The position numbers and the translations under genes were made by a program. A DNA stretch of 64,000 nt from Rhodobacteraceae bacterium (ex Bugula neritina AB1) (GTDB lineage: Bacteria > Pseudomonadota > Alphaproteobacteria > Rhodobacterales > Rhodobacteraceae): the NCBI GenBank assembly GCA_001730095.1, contig MDLF01000051.1, forward strand, positions 29,952 through 93,951, written 5' to 3'. Below, piece by piece: positions 44,970 through 53,375 of this stretch. The notes under the pieces are model-generated. The model had not been told where the DNA came from. It was given only the letters and a program-made list of their open reading frames with translations, and did no database searches. The stretch's first letter is position 1, and each line of letters starts with the position of its first letter.

Positions 44970-45337
44970 TCCCGGTTCCGGCAAACACAAAGGTCTGGCT
45001 GGCCGCCGGGGTCACAGACATGCGCAAGGGGTTTGGCGGTTTGTCGGCCTTGGCCGAGAAGGTCCTGGCCGAAGATCCGTTCTGCGGGCATTTGTTCGTA
45101 TTCCGGGGACGGCGCGGGGATCTTCTGAAGGTCATCTGGTGGGATGGCCAGGGGGCGTGCCTGTTTTCCAAGCGGCTGGAACGGGGCCGGTTCGTCTGGC
45201 CCGCCGCCAAAGACGGCAAGATCAGCCTGACGCCAGCTCAGTTGTCGATGCTGCTGGAGGGGATTGACTGGCGGTTGCCGCAGAAGACCTGGAAGCCACT
45301 GACCACTGGGAATTATCCCGCAATTGCAGAGCCGTAG
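44966..45337 (+). CDS. tnpB: IS66 TnpB accessory protein
   Basis: 123 residues. Has the family's highly conserved [25 protein letters not shown] start and [36 protein letters not shown] block (landmarks [24 protein letters not shown]). Its role in IS66 transposition is needed but poorly understood. Translationally coupled to tnpA by ATGA. Confidence 0.94.
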   Translation: MIPVPANTKVWLAAGVTDMRKGFGGLSALAEKVLAEDPFCGHLFVFRGRRGDLLKVIWWDGQGACLFSKRLERGRFVWPAAKDGKISLTPAQLSMLLEGIDWRLPQKTWKPLTTGNYPAIAEP

Positions 45338-45363
45338 GATTCCCATTCCGCTATAGCCGGGGT

Positions 45364-46878
45364 ATGTTCCGGCCCATGCTGGATGCGCCCAAAACACTGC
45401 CTTCCGATCCCGAAGATCTCCGCGAGACGGCGGAGGGGCTGCTTGATCTGGTAAAGGCGCAGGCGCTGAGGATCGCCAAGCTGGAACACCAGCTTGCGGG
45501 CCATAACCGGCACCGGTTCGGATCAAAATCGGAAAGCCTGGATCAGCTTCAGCTCCGTCTGGAGGAGGAAGAGACCGCGGCAGCGCAGGTTGCCGGCGAA
45601 GATGCTCCTGACGGGGATGCCGAGGGACAGAAGGTCAAACCCAAGCGCAAACCGCTGCCGCCCGAACTGCCCCGGATTGATCAGGTTCTGACGCCCGGCG
45701 CAGCCTGCAAATGCGGCGGCAAGCTGCGGACTATTGCCGAAGATGTGACGGAAGAGCTGGAATATGTGCCGGGCCGGTTCGTGGTGAACCGGATTGTCCG
45801 CCCGCGTATGGCCTGCCGGGATTGCGACCGGATCGTTCAATCGGCTCTGCCTTCGCGCCCCATTGAGCGCGGCCGCCCTGGACCCGGCCTTTTAGCCCAT
45901 GTCCTGGTCAGCAAATATGCGGACCACTGTCCTCTGTACCGGCAATCGCAGATTTACGAGCGGGAAGGGATTGATCTGGACCGTTCCACCCTGGCGGATT
46001 GGGTTGGCCGCTCTGCGGCGCTGCTGGAACCGCTGGCTGAAGCGATTGGCCGTCATGTGCGCGCAGGCCAGGCCATCTTTGCGGATGACACCCCGATCAA
46101 AATGCAGGCAAAAGGCAAGTGCGCTACAGCACGCGTCTGGACCTATGTCCGCGACGAGCGCCCCTGGGGCGGGAGCGATCCACCCGCTGCCTGGTATCAG
46201 TTCACGTCAAACCGCAAAGGTGAGCATCCCTCAACCCATCTGGACAATTACACCGGCTGGATGCATGCGGACGGCTATTCCGGCTTCAATGACCTTTACC
46301 GCTCCGGTGCCGTCAGCGAGGTTGCCTGCATGGCGCATATCCGGCGTAAGTTTGTTGACGTGTTCCAATCACAAGGGCTGACGGCGGCCGAAGAGGCAAT
46401 TCGCCGGATCGCGGAACTCTATGCCGTGGAAAAGGATGCACGAGGATTGCCGCCGCAGGAGCGCGTCCAACTGCGCCAATCCCGGTCAAAACCTTTGCTC
46501 GATGCACTGGAGGCCTGGCTGGCCGCACAGCTGGCCCGGATTCCGGGCAAATCCGAACTGGCCAAGGCCATCCGCTATGCTTTGACGCGGATGAAGAAAC
46601 TCCGCCCATACCTGGATCATGGCATTCTGGAACTCGACAACAATTCTGCGGAGCGGGCGATGAAGCCCATTGCCATAGGCCGTAAGAATTACCTTTTTGT
46701 CGGCTCAGAAGGCGGCGGCAAAGCTGCCGTCATCGCCTATACCCTGATCGAAACCGCCAAGATGAACAGCGTAGATCCGCAGGCCTGGCTGACCTGGGTT
46801 CTGGCCCAGATCGCGGATCATAAGATCACGCGCCTGAACGAGCTCATGCCATGGCGCTACGCTGCTATCGCAGCGTAG
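45364..46878 (+). CDS. tnpC: IS66 transposase TnpC
   Basis: 504-residue DDE transposase. An N-terminal coiled coil and zinc-type cysteine region ([20 protein letters not shown]) precede the RNase H-like core: [27 protein letters not shown] with the first Asp, [13 protein letters not shown] with the second, and [33 protein letters not shown] with the Glu region. All are intact, so the element may be mobile. An alternative start 12 bp inside (45376) matches the partner copy better. Confidence 0.94.
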   Translation: MFRPMLDAPKTLPSDPEDLRETAEGLLDLVKAQALRIAKLEHQLAGHNRHRFGSKSESLDQLQLRLEEEETAAAQVAGEDAPDGDAEGQKVKPKRKPLPPELPRIDQVLTPGAACKCGGKLRTIAEDVTEELEYVPGRFVVNRIVRPRMACRDCDRIVQSALPSRPIERGRPGPGLLAHVLVSKYADHCPLYRQSQIYEREGIDLDRSTLADWVGRSAALLEPLAEAIGRHVRAGQAIFADDTPIKMQAKGKCATARVWTYVRDERPWGGSDPPAAWYQFTSNRKGEHPSTHLDNYTGWMHADGYSGFNDLYRSGAVSEVACMAHIRRKFVDVFQSQGLTAAEEAIRRIAELYAVEKDARGLPPQERVQLRQSRSKPLLDALEAWLAAQLARIPGKSELAKAIRYALTRMKKLRPYLDHGILELDNNSAERAMKPIAIGRKNYLFVGSEGGGKAAVIAYTLIETAKMNSVDPQAWLTWVLAQIADHKITRLNELMPWRYAAIAA

Positions 46879-46879
46879 C
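46856..46879 (+). terminator. Palindrome over the tnpC stop, IS66 copy I
   Basis: Perfect 10-bp stem GCTACGCTGC / GCAGCGTAGC with a 4-nt loop TATC, spanning the last codons and the TAG stop of tnpC. The other IS66 copy has the same stem with loop GATA at 49304-49327. Confidence 0.6.
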
Positions 46880-46898
46880 AGGGACCACAGGATCTGTG

Positions 46899-47675
46899 CT
46901 AGAGCGCCTTCGCCGGACGGTCACTCAGAAAGCTCTTAAGCGTAAAGTCTTTGCTGGTACATGTGGCATCTATTCTCTTGAAATACTCCCAGTTTCGAAT
47001 AGTATTTCTCCATTCCCGACTGGCGTCTCCACGAGTCAGCTTTACAAGCTCAAAATATTCTTCACTTTGGATTATGTAGTGATTCAGCTGAAAGGTTGTG
47101 TTGTCGGAAACGACCTTGTCCGACCTGGCACCTTTGATCTTGTGAATCCCGATCTTTGTGAACCAGTTGATGATGTCCGTTCGGCAGACCCATTTAGTGT
47201 TCTGATGTGAATCAAGTTCGCTGTGGCAATGCACTAGCTCCTTTCTGAGGCTGGCGGGATGCTGCTTGAAGCCGGATGATCCAAAAATCGTACAATTGGT
47301 ATAGATAACGTCGATCCCGGAAAAGCCGCTAAGTACATCGGGAATCTTGCGGCCGTTCTTAGCGAACCAAAACTCATCAATGTCCGCAATCATCAGCCAT
47401 TCGCAATCACGTTTGATCTGGCAGGACCTGAAAGCGGCACGGTAGTGCTGAACCTGCCGGTAAGGTTTGGGACGCAGCACAATCTGGATGTTGCAGCTGC
47501 GCTCATGGTTCCGGGCAATTTGAACGGAATGGTCATCGCTACCGTTGTCGATCAGGTAGATCTGATCAGCGCCTATCCAGAAATAGTGGTCGAGCCACTC
47601 TTTCAAGTTGCTGGACTCATTCTTCATTATGGCCAGAACGCCGAGCTTGTACTTCTTGAGCCTCCGAACCATCAT
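46899..47675 (-). CDS. Glycosyltransferase family 2-like protein, C-terminus replaced by IS66 sequence
   Basis: 258 residues. LAIMKNESSNLKEWLDHYFWIG, LIDNGSDDHSVQIA and IADIDEFWFA (DxD-like) mark a GT-A glycosyltransferase of the same broad type as 27786-30006. The last residues SDRPAKAL and the stop come from the IS66 copy I end, so the natural C-terminus is lost; how many residues are missing is unknown. The block structure (NTTFQLNHYIIQSEEYFELVK) looks complete, so it may still work. Divergent-free neighbour: the LuxR gene lies 4 bp upstream on the same strand. Confidence 0.72.
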   Translation of the reverse strand: MMVRRLKKYKLGVLAIMKNESSNLKEWLDHYFWIGADQIYLIDNGSDDHSVQIARNHERSCNIQIVLRPKPYRQVQHYRAAFRSCQIKRDCEWLMIADIDEFWFAKNGRKIPDVLSGFSGIDVIYTNCTIFGSSGFKQHPASLRKELVHCHSELDSHQNTKWVCRTDIINWFTKIGIHKIKGARSDKVVSDNTTFQLNHYIIQSEEYFELVKLTRGDASREWRNTIRNWEYFKRIDATCTSKDFTLKSFLSDRPAKAL

Positions 47676-47679
47676 TTGT

Positions 47680-48261
47680 TCACTTCAATGCTGTTTCCGG
47701 CAGGTTGAAAGATTGGGTACTTGCAGTTGTGTTTGAACCACTAGCCTCTGTACTGGATGGTAGGAGGTCTTCTAGGAAAAAGGCTGAAAGCGCAGCGCGG
47801 CCGGACACTTCTGCCTTTGCATAGATTGTGGTGGCTTGCTGCCTGGCAGTTCGCTCGGAGATATGGCGAAATTCAGCAATCTCTCTCATGGAAAAGCCCT
47901 TCAACAGTAACAAGGCGACATCTTTCTCTGCCGGGGTAAGCTGCCACCTATGAAACTGGAGGTTGATATGCAGGCTAAGCCCATCAAGCTGCCTGCGCGC
48001 GATACCTGACCAATGCCTGGCATCCGCGCGTGTCCGCTTTGCCTGAACCGCAAAGCGGTAACTTGCATGCCAAGCGGTCAGCGGCTGCAGATACCAGATG
48101 TATAGTAGCGGCATCAGTTGGATCGTAACCTCGGCCACGTCCAAACTCAGTTCCAGAAAGCCGCTGCCGTTGCGGTAGTCCTCAACGACATCGGCAACTG
48201 TTAAGCATGCCAGCGCAAGCAGGGCCAGGGAAACGAGTTTGCGTTCAGTTGACTGAAACAT
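47680..48261 (-). CDS. LuxR-type regulator with two predicted membrane segments
   Basis: 193 residues. The N-terminal half has two hydrophobic segments, LVSLALLALACLTVADVV (about 10-27) and VTIQLMPLLYIWYLQPLTAW (about 45-64), so it is probably membrane-tethered; the C-terminal half is a LuxR/GerE helix-turn-helix (LTPAEKDVALLLLKGFSMREIAEFRHISERTARQQATTIYAKA; landmarks LTPAEKDVALLLLKG, RHISERTARQQ). A low-complexity Ser/Thr tail follows. No signal-binding domain is recognised. It lies 4 bp upstream of the glycosyltransferase gene and is divergent from mipA. Confidence 0.75.
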   Translation of the reverse strand: MFQSTERKLVSLALLALACLTVADVVEDYRNGSGFLELSLDVAEVTIQLMPLLYIWYLQPLTAWHASYRFAVQAKRTRADARHWSGIARRQLDGLSLHINLQFHRWQLTPAEKDVALLLLKGFSMREIAEFRHISERTARQQATTIYAKAEVSGRAALSAFFLEDLLPSSTEASGSNTTASTQSFNLPETALK

Positions 48262-48416
48262 GATGGACCTTCCGTTTTGGTAATGACGTCATGCCTTCGC
48301 TGCTTTTTCCATATGTCATTTGCCGGAAGGCTGAAAACATTGGGGCTATATGTCCTTTGCTGAATGCATGGTGATCCTTTTGAAGGTCTGTGAGCGGCAT
48401 CAAACAGGAGTTTATG

Positions 48417-49199
48417 ATGACACATCAAACAACGATTTTCGCCATGCTTCTCGCATCTTGTGCGATGCCGGCCGGCGCGCAGGAGATTCAGGAAAAACCG
48501 TGGGAGTTTGAAGTCGAGGTCGGAGCAGAACGCGAACCTGCCTATGTCGGCTCGGACAACTACAGCACCGAAGCTGACATCGGAATCAAGGCAACCTACA
48601 CAGCCCGAAACGGAACAGAGTGGTATCTCTCGACCGGGGGAGTGGGGGTGACGGCGCAGCTGCCGCGTGACTACGAACTGACTCTGGAGCTGGAGTACGA
48701 ACCTGGGCGGGACAACGCAGATGATCCGATCCTGACAGGTTTCCCCGAGATGAAGGACACTTGGGAGTTCCAGGCTGTTCTTGTGCGGCAGCTTGGTGAC
48801 TTTCAACTCGGATTGGGTGTCCAGCAAGACATTCTTGGCCATGGAAAGGGGTTGGTCGGCTTCGCCGCCGCCGGGTACTCACGCCAGTTGAGCGACCGTT
48901 TGCGTTTCAGATCCATTCTGGATGTAAGTTTCGCCAACGCCAAACACATGAACACCGAAGTCGGCATCACTCCCGCAGCATCTCAAATCACCGGACTGTC
49001 AGGATATACGGCATCTGGAGGCTTCAAGAGCACATCATTGCAGGTTGGCTTTGACTATGCCGTTTCCCGGCGGACTGAATTGTATATGGATCTTGCGGTT
49101 GAGCGATATGGCTCTGCAATCGCGGACAGCCCCTTGGTTCGCGATCATGGCAGCAGGACCACAACCGAAGTAGGAGCAGGTATGCGTTTCCGGTTCTGA
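48417..49199 (+). CDS. MipA/OmpV-like outer membrane protein
   Basis: 260 residues, with a signal peptide (TIFAMLLASCAMPAGAQ) and then alternating beta strands typical of the OmpV/MipA barrel: WEFEVEVGAEREPAYVGSDNYSTEADIGIKATY (landmarks GAEREPAYVGSD), RFRSILDVSFANAKHMN, and a terminal phenylalanine after GAGMRFRF as in outer membrane proteins. The start is at the second of two tandem ATGs (48414 or 48417), AGGAG lying 6 nt before 48417. Divergent from the LuxR gene across a 155-bp gap, which suggests regulation of one by the other (inference). Confidence 0.8.
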   Translation: MTHQTTIFAMLLASCAMPAGAQEIQEKPWEFEVEVGAEREPAYVGSDNYSTEADIGIKATYTARNGTEWYLSTGGVGVTAQLPRDYELTLELEYEPGRDNADDPILTGFPEMKDTWEFQAVLVRQLGDFQLGLGVQQDILGHGKGLVGFAAAGYSRQLSDRLRFRSILDVSFANAKHMNTEVGITPAASQITGLSGYTASGGFKSTSLQVGFDYAVSRRTELYMDLAVERYGSAIADSPLVRDHGSRTTTEVGAGMRFRF

Positions 49200-49258
49200 G
49201 CGCACACCGCAGAATGCCTTCATCGAGTCATTCAACGGAAGCCTGCGGGACGAGCTTC
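49200..49258 (+). pseudogene. IS3-family transposase fragment
   Basis: The 59 bp between the MipA stop and the IS66 copy II end encode PQNAFIESFNGSLRDELR, the invariant stretch of IS3-type OrfB transposases around the catalytic Glu. Nothing of the rest is seen in the window. The fragment continues into the IS66 repeat in frame, so IS66 copy II landed inside or next to an older IS3 copy. Confidence 0.75.
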
Positions 49259-49303
49259 GTGACCGTCCGGCGAAGGCGCTCTGGTGTGGTTCCGGTGCCG
49301 CCT

Positions 49304-49327
49304 GCTACGCTGCGATAGCAGCGTAGC
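49304..49327 (-). terminator. Palindrome over the tnpC stop, IS66 copy II
   Basis: Perfect 10-bp stem GCTACGCTGC / GCAGCGTAGC with loop GATA, on the plus-strand coordinates given. Same stem as in copy I. Confidence 0.6.
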
Positions 49328-50822
49328 GCCAGGGCATGAGTTCATTCAGACGTGTGATCTTGTGGTCCGCGATTTGGGCCAGAACCCATGTGAGCCAGGC
49401 TTGTGGATCGACGCCGTTCATCTTGGCGGTTTCGATCAGGGTAAAAGCGATGGCCATGGCTTTGCCGCCGCCCTCGGAGCCTGCAAACATCCAGTTTTTC
49501 CTGCCAATGGCCACGGGCTTGACAGCGCGTTCGGCACTGTTGTTGTCCAATTCCAAATGGCCGTTATCGAGATACGGCCGGGCCTTCGGCATCCGGCCCA
49601 AGGCATAGCGGATGGCTTGGGCCAAGGGCGACTTGCCCGAGATCTTGGGCAATTGTGCGTGCAGCCAGGCTTCCAGATCATCGAAGACCGGCTGGGCCTT
49701 TGCTTGCCGCAAAGCAACCCGTTCTGCCGGGGGCTTGCCCCGCGCCTCTTTCTCGACAGCATAGAGTTCGGCAATCCTGCGGATGGCCTCTCCGGCGATG
49801 GCATTGCCCTGCGAGGCAAAGACATCCACGAACTTGCGCCTGACATGCGCCATGCAGGCCATCTCGCCAGCCTTGTTCTTTCCGAACAGACCATTGAAGC
49901 CGGAATAGCCATCCGCATGCACCCAGCCTTTGTATCCCGAGAGATGGCTGACAGGATGTTCGCCTTTGCGGTCGATGGTGAACTGGTACCAGGCACAGGG
50001 CGGCGATTGCCCGGCCCAGGGCCGCTCATCGCGGACATAGGTCCAGACACGCGCCGTCTTGGTCTTCTTCTGCCCAGGCGCCTGCATCTTGACCGGAGTA
50101 TCATCAGCGAACAGGGCGCCGCCTTGCCGGACGATCCGTCCGATTGCATCCGCCAGAGGTTCCAGAAGCGCGGTCGAACGGCCCACCCAATCCGCCATGG
50201 TCGAGCGGTCCAGATCGATGCCTTCGCGGGCATAGATCTGTGATTGCCGGTACAGGGGAAGATGGTCGGCGTATTTGCTGACCAGAACATGCGCGAGCAA
50301 GCCAGGTCCAGGCTTGCCGCGTTCAATCGGGCGGGAGGGCAGCGGCGATTGCACGATGGCCTCGCAGCAGGAGCAGGCCTTGCGGGGCCGGACGATCCGG
50401 TTCACCACGAACCGGCCCGGCACATATTCCAGCTCTTCGGTAATATCGTCGCCCAAGGTCTTCAGAGTGCCGCCGCAACGGCCGCATTCCTCACCCGGCG
50501 ACAGCACCTCGTCATGCCGGTCCAAATGGTCCGGCAGCGGTTTGCGGCTGTGCTGGCGGGCGGGGCCGCCTTCCCCGGAACCGGCTGCGGATTCTGCCTG
50601 CCTTTCGGCTGACACCGCAATCTGCTCATCTTCCGCAAAGGTCAGGTTGAGCTGATCCAGGCCTTCTGATTTGGACCCGAAACGGTGCCGGTTGTGACCT
50701 GACAGCTGATGCTGAAGCTTCTCGATCAGCAACGCCTGTGATTTGACCTCAGCGGCCAGAAGCGCGTTGATGCGGCGCAGCTCAGCCGGGTCGTCAGGGG
50801 CGGTATCCAGGTCCTTCAGCAT
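49305..50822 (-). CDS. tnpC: IS66 transposase TnpC, copy II
   Basis: 505-residue DDE transposase. Contains the cysteine pair region CGRCGGTLK and [32 protein letters not shown], and [33 protein letters not shown] (landmark [14 protein letters not shown]). The start at 50822 follows an in-frame GTG (50828) and matches the start of the copy I enzyme. Intact. Confidence 0.93.
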   Translation of the reverse strand: MLKDLDTAPDDPAELRRINALLAAEVKSQALLIEKLQHQLSGHNRHRFGSKSEGLDQLNLTFAEDEQIAVSAERQAESAAGSGEGGPARQHSRKPLPDHLDRHDEVLSPGEECGRCGGTLKTLGDDITEELEYVPGRFVVNRIVRPRKACSCCEAIVQSPLPSRPIERGKPGPGLLAHVLVSKYADHLPLYRQSQIYAREGIDLDRSTMADWVGRSTALLEPLADAIGRIVRQGGALFADDTPVKMQAPGQKKTKTARVWTYVRDERPWAGQSPPCAWYQFTIDRKGEHPVSHLSGYKGWVHADGYSGFNGLFGKNKAGEMACMAHVRRKFVDVFASQGNAIAGEAIRRIAELYAVEKEARGKPPAERVALRQAKAQPVFDDLEAWLHAQLPKISGKSPLAQAIRYALGRMPKARPYLDNGHLELDNNSAERAVKPVAIGRKNWMFAGSEGGGKAMAIAFTLIETAKMNGVDPQAWLTWVLAQIADHKITRLNELMPWRYAAIAA

Positions 50823-50892
50823 TGCCACCCCTATACCGGAGCCAAGGCCGAAGGTGAATCCTGAAGGCGCTCAATGCCTATATTTTATTGAT

Positions 50893-51240
50893 CTATCCGA
50901 CGCTCAGCGGCCGCCAGGTCTTTTGCGGCATCCGCCAGTCGATGCCCTCCAGCAGCATCGCAAGCTGCGCCGCCGTCACGCTGATCTTGCCGTCTTTCGC
51001 AGCAGGCCAGACAAACCGGCCTTTCTCCAACCGCTTTGAGAACAGACAGGCCCCCTGGGCATCCCACCAGATAATCTTCAAGAGATCCCCGCGCCGGCCC
51101 CGGAACACGAACAAATGGCCAGAATACGGATCTTCCGCCAAGACCTTCTCCGCCTGCGCCGCCAGCGTGTTGAAACCCCGCCGCATGTCGGTCACCCCCG
51201 CCGCCAGCCAAACCCGGGTGTTTGACGGCACCGGGATCAA
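50893..51240 (-). CDS. tnpB: IS66 TnpB accessory protein, copy II
   Basis: 115 residues, with [20 protein letters not shown] and [39 protein letters not shown] (landmark [15 protein letters not shown]). Overlaps tnpA by 4 bp. Shorter at the C-terminus than copy I. Confidence 0.93.
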   Translation of the reverse strand: MIPVPSNTRVWLAAGVTDMRRGFNTLAAQAEKVLAEDPYSGHLFVFRGRRGDLLKIIWWDAQGACLFSKRLEKGRFVWPAAKDGKISVTAAQLAMLLEGIDWRMPQKTWRPLSVG

Positions 51241-51608
51241 GAGAGGATCCCTTTCAGGAGGCGCGCCAAAACTTCAGGATCAAACCCGCCCTCAGCGCTG
51301 ATCCGGTGACCGCCTGCAAGCTCAATCTCGATCCGTCCCGGAGAGGGGGCAACCGGTTCAGACAGCTCTGGCACCGGCTCGGCTTCGAAATTTGGCGGGC
51401 CAACCTCCACCGGCAGAAACACCGTTTCCGCCGAACCCTCAATCAGATCAGGAGCAAAGCGCGGCTCCTTCAGCCACTTGAAAATCAGGTTAGCATTTAC
51501 TGCATAGCGCCGCGCAACCTGTGCAACAGAAACGCCGGGATAAGCCGTCTGGCGGCAAATCTCCAGCTTCTCTTCATCCGACCAAAACCGCTTCTTCCGC
51601 CTGCTCAT
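51237..51608 (-). CDS. tnpA: IS66 TnpA-like DNA-binding protein, copy II
   Basis: 123 residues from MSRRKKRFW (51608), with GAGG upstream; an earlier in-frame ATG at 51629 exists. Helix-turn-helix: [21 protein letters not shown]. Directly upstream lies an inverted repeat GTGTCCAC / GTGGACAC (51622-51629 / 51638-51645) with an 8-nt spacer, a shape also found before the copy I tnpA. Confidence 0.9.
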   Translation of the reverse strand: MSRRKKRFWSDEEKLEICRQTAYPGVSVAQVARRYAVNANLIFKWLKEPRFAPDLIEGSAETVFLPVEVGPPNFEAEPVPELSEPVAPSPGRIEIELAGGHRISAEGGFDPEVLARLLKGILS

Positions 51609-51754
51609 AGAGTGCCTCATGGTGTCCACTAACGATGGTGGACACTTAGACCGCCTCTATCGCTCCCGTTAGGTCGGTTTCACCGGACGGACACTGACAA
51701 TCGTCACTTCCGTAAATTCAAAGACTTGCAAGGTGCAAATCTGGAGGGGTTCAA

Positions 51755-52358
51755 ATGGGACAGCGAGCGGCGATCTATGCGCGGGTTTCGACCTCTGATC
51801 AATCCTGCGAACGCCGACTGCGTGAGCTGGGCGAATTTGCAGAGCGCGGTGGCTATGATGTCATTGGCGTTTTAAGGAAACAGCATCAGGAACCAAATCG
51901 AACCGCGCGGAGCGGTCGAAAATCATGGAACTGGCTCAAGCCCGGAAAATTGACGCTGTCTTGGTCACCGAGCTTTCCCGGTGGGGGCGCTCCACGCAAG
52001 ATTTACTCGACACGCTCAACAAGCTCTCGGGCTGGAAAGTTTCGGTCGTCGCAATGTCCGGCATGACTTTCGAATTGGACACGCCGCACGGGCGAATGAT
52101 GGCGACAATGCTGGCGGGGATCGCACAGTTTGAACGAGACTTGATTAGTGAACGTGTAAAATCCGGCCTGGCTGCCGCCAGAGCGCGAGGAAAAAACTCG
52201 GGCGCCAGCAGGGACAGCGCCCAAAATCAGATAGACTTGCACCCGGCGTGCTTGCCGCCGTTGAGGAAGGGCGAAACTATCGCTGGATTGCGCGCGACCT
52301 CGGTATCAGCAAGAATACCGTACTCAGCATCGTCAAACGGCATCGCGAAAACGCTTAG
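51755..52358 (+). pseudogene. Serine recombinase (resolvase) with two frameshifts
   Basis: Three reading frames together give a full small resolvase: IYARVSTSDQ with the catalytic Ser, then after a one-base loss in the T-run at about 51870-51873 the frame resumes with KIMELAQARKIDAVLVTELSRWGRST, LDTPHGRMMATMLAGIAQFERDLISER, and after a one-base loss in the A-run at about 52191-52196 with LGRQQGQRPK and an HTH ending NTVLSIVKRHRENA. Both lesions are -1 in a homopolymer. GGAGGGG lies before the ATG at 51755. As it stands it cannot make a full protein. Confidence 0.88.
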
Positions 52359-52438
52359 AGTGTCATTTCGCCCCGTACCGCAAACAACCCCATTCATCTG
52401 GCAGGCGTTATCCACGAATACTTGTGCGATCAAATGTC

Positions 52439-53296
52439 TCAGAGTGTGATGCGGATGGCGTCATGGCCAACAATAAGTTCGCCATCGAAATAACCGGCAC
52501 AGGCGTCTTGCCAGTCCTTTGGGCCATAGGCCGGGTCATCGGAGGGAACGAGATGCGTGAGAGCCAGCCGTTTGACACCTGCGTTCGCCGCCGTCGTTGC
52601 CGCATCATGCGCAAAGGTGTGAGAGCGCAGAAAATGCGCCATCAACTTTTCACTGCCGTTTCCAACTCGTTCCAAGAGCGCAGGCAGCGCGGATTCCAGC
52701 ATCGCCTCGTGGATCAACAAATCCGCACCTTGTGCGAAATCTTCAAGCGCTTTGATTGGGGCGGTATCGCCGGAAAACACAACGTGGACATCTTCGGTTT
52801 TGAACGACAATGCAAAGGTATCGATAAGGGGCGGATGTTGGTTTCGAATGGCCGAGATCGTGATGCCATCGCGGGATAATACGGGTCCAGAGTCGATAGC
52901 GTTAATGATGATGAGATCACGCAAGTCCGGTCGCCCTTCGTCTTCGATGCGCAAATCGATGTCTGCCTGCATGGAGGCGCAAAAGCCCTCCCAATAGATA
53001 TCCAAACCGGGAGGGCCATAGATTTCTACAGTTGTTTTCAACCCCGCGGTCCAGGCGGTGTGCAAGAGCGGCCCCAATTCAAGGTAGTGATCAGAATGCA
53101 GGTGGCTGATTATGATGAGCGACAGGTCTTTGAGCTGCATGCCCTGATCGACAAGCCCTTTGGTCACTCCTAACCCACAGTCCACAACAATTTTCTGACC
53201 GTTCAACACATATAACGAAGATGTCGGCATTGCAGATCCCGGACGGATCGCCGGCCCACCTTTGGTGCCCAAAAGAGCGACGTAATTCTCGGACAT
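52439..53296 (-). CDS. MBL-fold metallo-hydrolase
   Basis: 285 residues of the metallo-beta-lactamase fold. The metal motif HLHSDHY (about residue 65) has the HxHxDH order and further ligands lie in VVFSGDTAPI (Asp) and LALTHLVPSD (His). The beginning (VALLGTKGGPAIRPGSAMPTSSLYVL) and the overall pattern resemble ribonuclease Z/arylsulfatase-type members; the substrate is not deducible. Flanked by a decayed resolvase and an IS481-family element, it is a passenger gene. Confidence 0.8.
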   Translation of the reverse strand: MSENYVALLGTKGGPAIRPGSAMPTSSLYVLNGQKIVVDCGLGVTKGLVDQGMQLKDLSLIIISHLHSDHYLELGPLLHTAWTAGLKTTVEIYGPPGLDIYWEGFCASMQADIDLRIEDEGRPDLRDLIIINAIDSGPVLSRDGITISAIRNQHPPLIDTFALSFKTEDVHVVFSGDTAPIKALEDFAQGADLLIHEAMLESALPALLERVGNGSEKLMAHFLRSHTFAHDAATTAANAGVKRLALTHLVPSDDPAYGPKDWQDACAGYFDGELIVGHDAIRITL

Positions 53297-53375
53297 GATG
53301 TAACTCCTTTGGATGCAGCTGCGAAACCGGTATCAAGTGTGGTGAGGATGATATTTACTAAACTGTAGTGGTTCA

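Larger units (their letters stand above)
44531..46924 (+). mobile_element. IS66-family element, copy I
   Basis: About 2.4 kb, bounded by imperfect terminal inverted repeats: GTGACCGTCCGG at 44531 and its reverse complement CCGGACGGTCAC ending at 46924. It carries tnpA-tnpB-tnpC in the IS66 order. The tail of the element contains a 10-bp palindrome overlapping the tnpC stop. The two flanking 8-mers (GAAGTGCC left, TCAGAAAG right) differ, so no 8-bp target duplication is seen. The IR cuts a remnant on the left and a glycosyltransferase gene on the right. Confidence 0.9.
49259..51694 (-). mobile_element. IS66-family element, copy II
   Basis: About 2.4 kb, inverted relative to copy I. Its ends read GTGACCGTCCGG (49259) and the complement of GTGTCCGTCCGG (ending 51694). 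It carries tnpA-tnpB-tnpC. The TnpC proteins of the two copies are clearly alike but not identical, so these are different IS66 elements rather than a recent duplication. No matching 8-bp target repeats: CGAGCTTC left, TGACAATC right. Confidence 0.9.

Noticed and set aside
44523..46932. 8-bp target duplication of IS66 copy I
   Set aside because: Flanking GAAGTGCC and TCAGAAAG do not match; none for copy II either (CGAGCTTC and TGACAATC).
51755..52358. Programmed frameshifting in the resolvase
   Set aside because: Two separate single-base losses in ordinary short runs and no slippery heptamer with a stem; pseudogene or sequence error is more likely.
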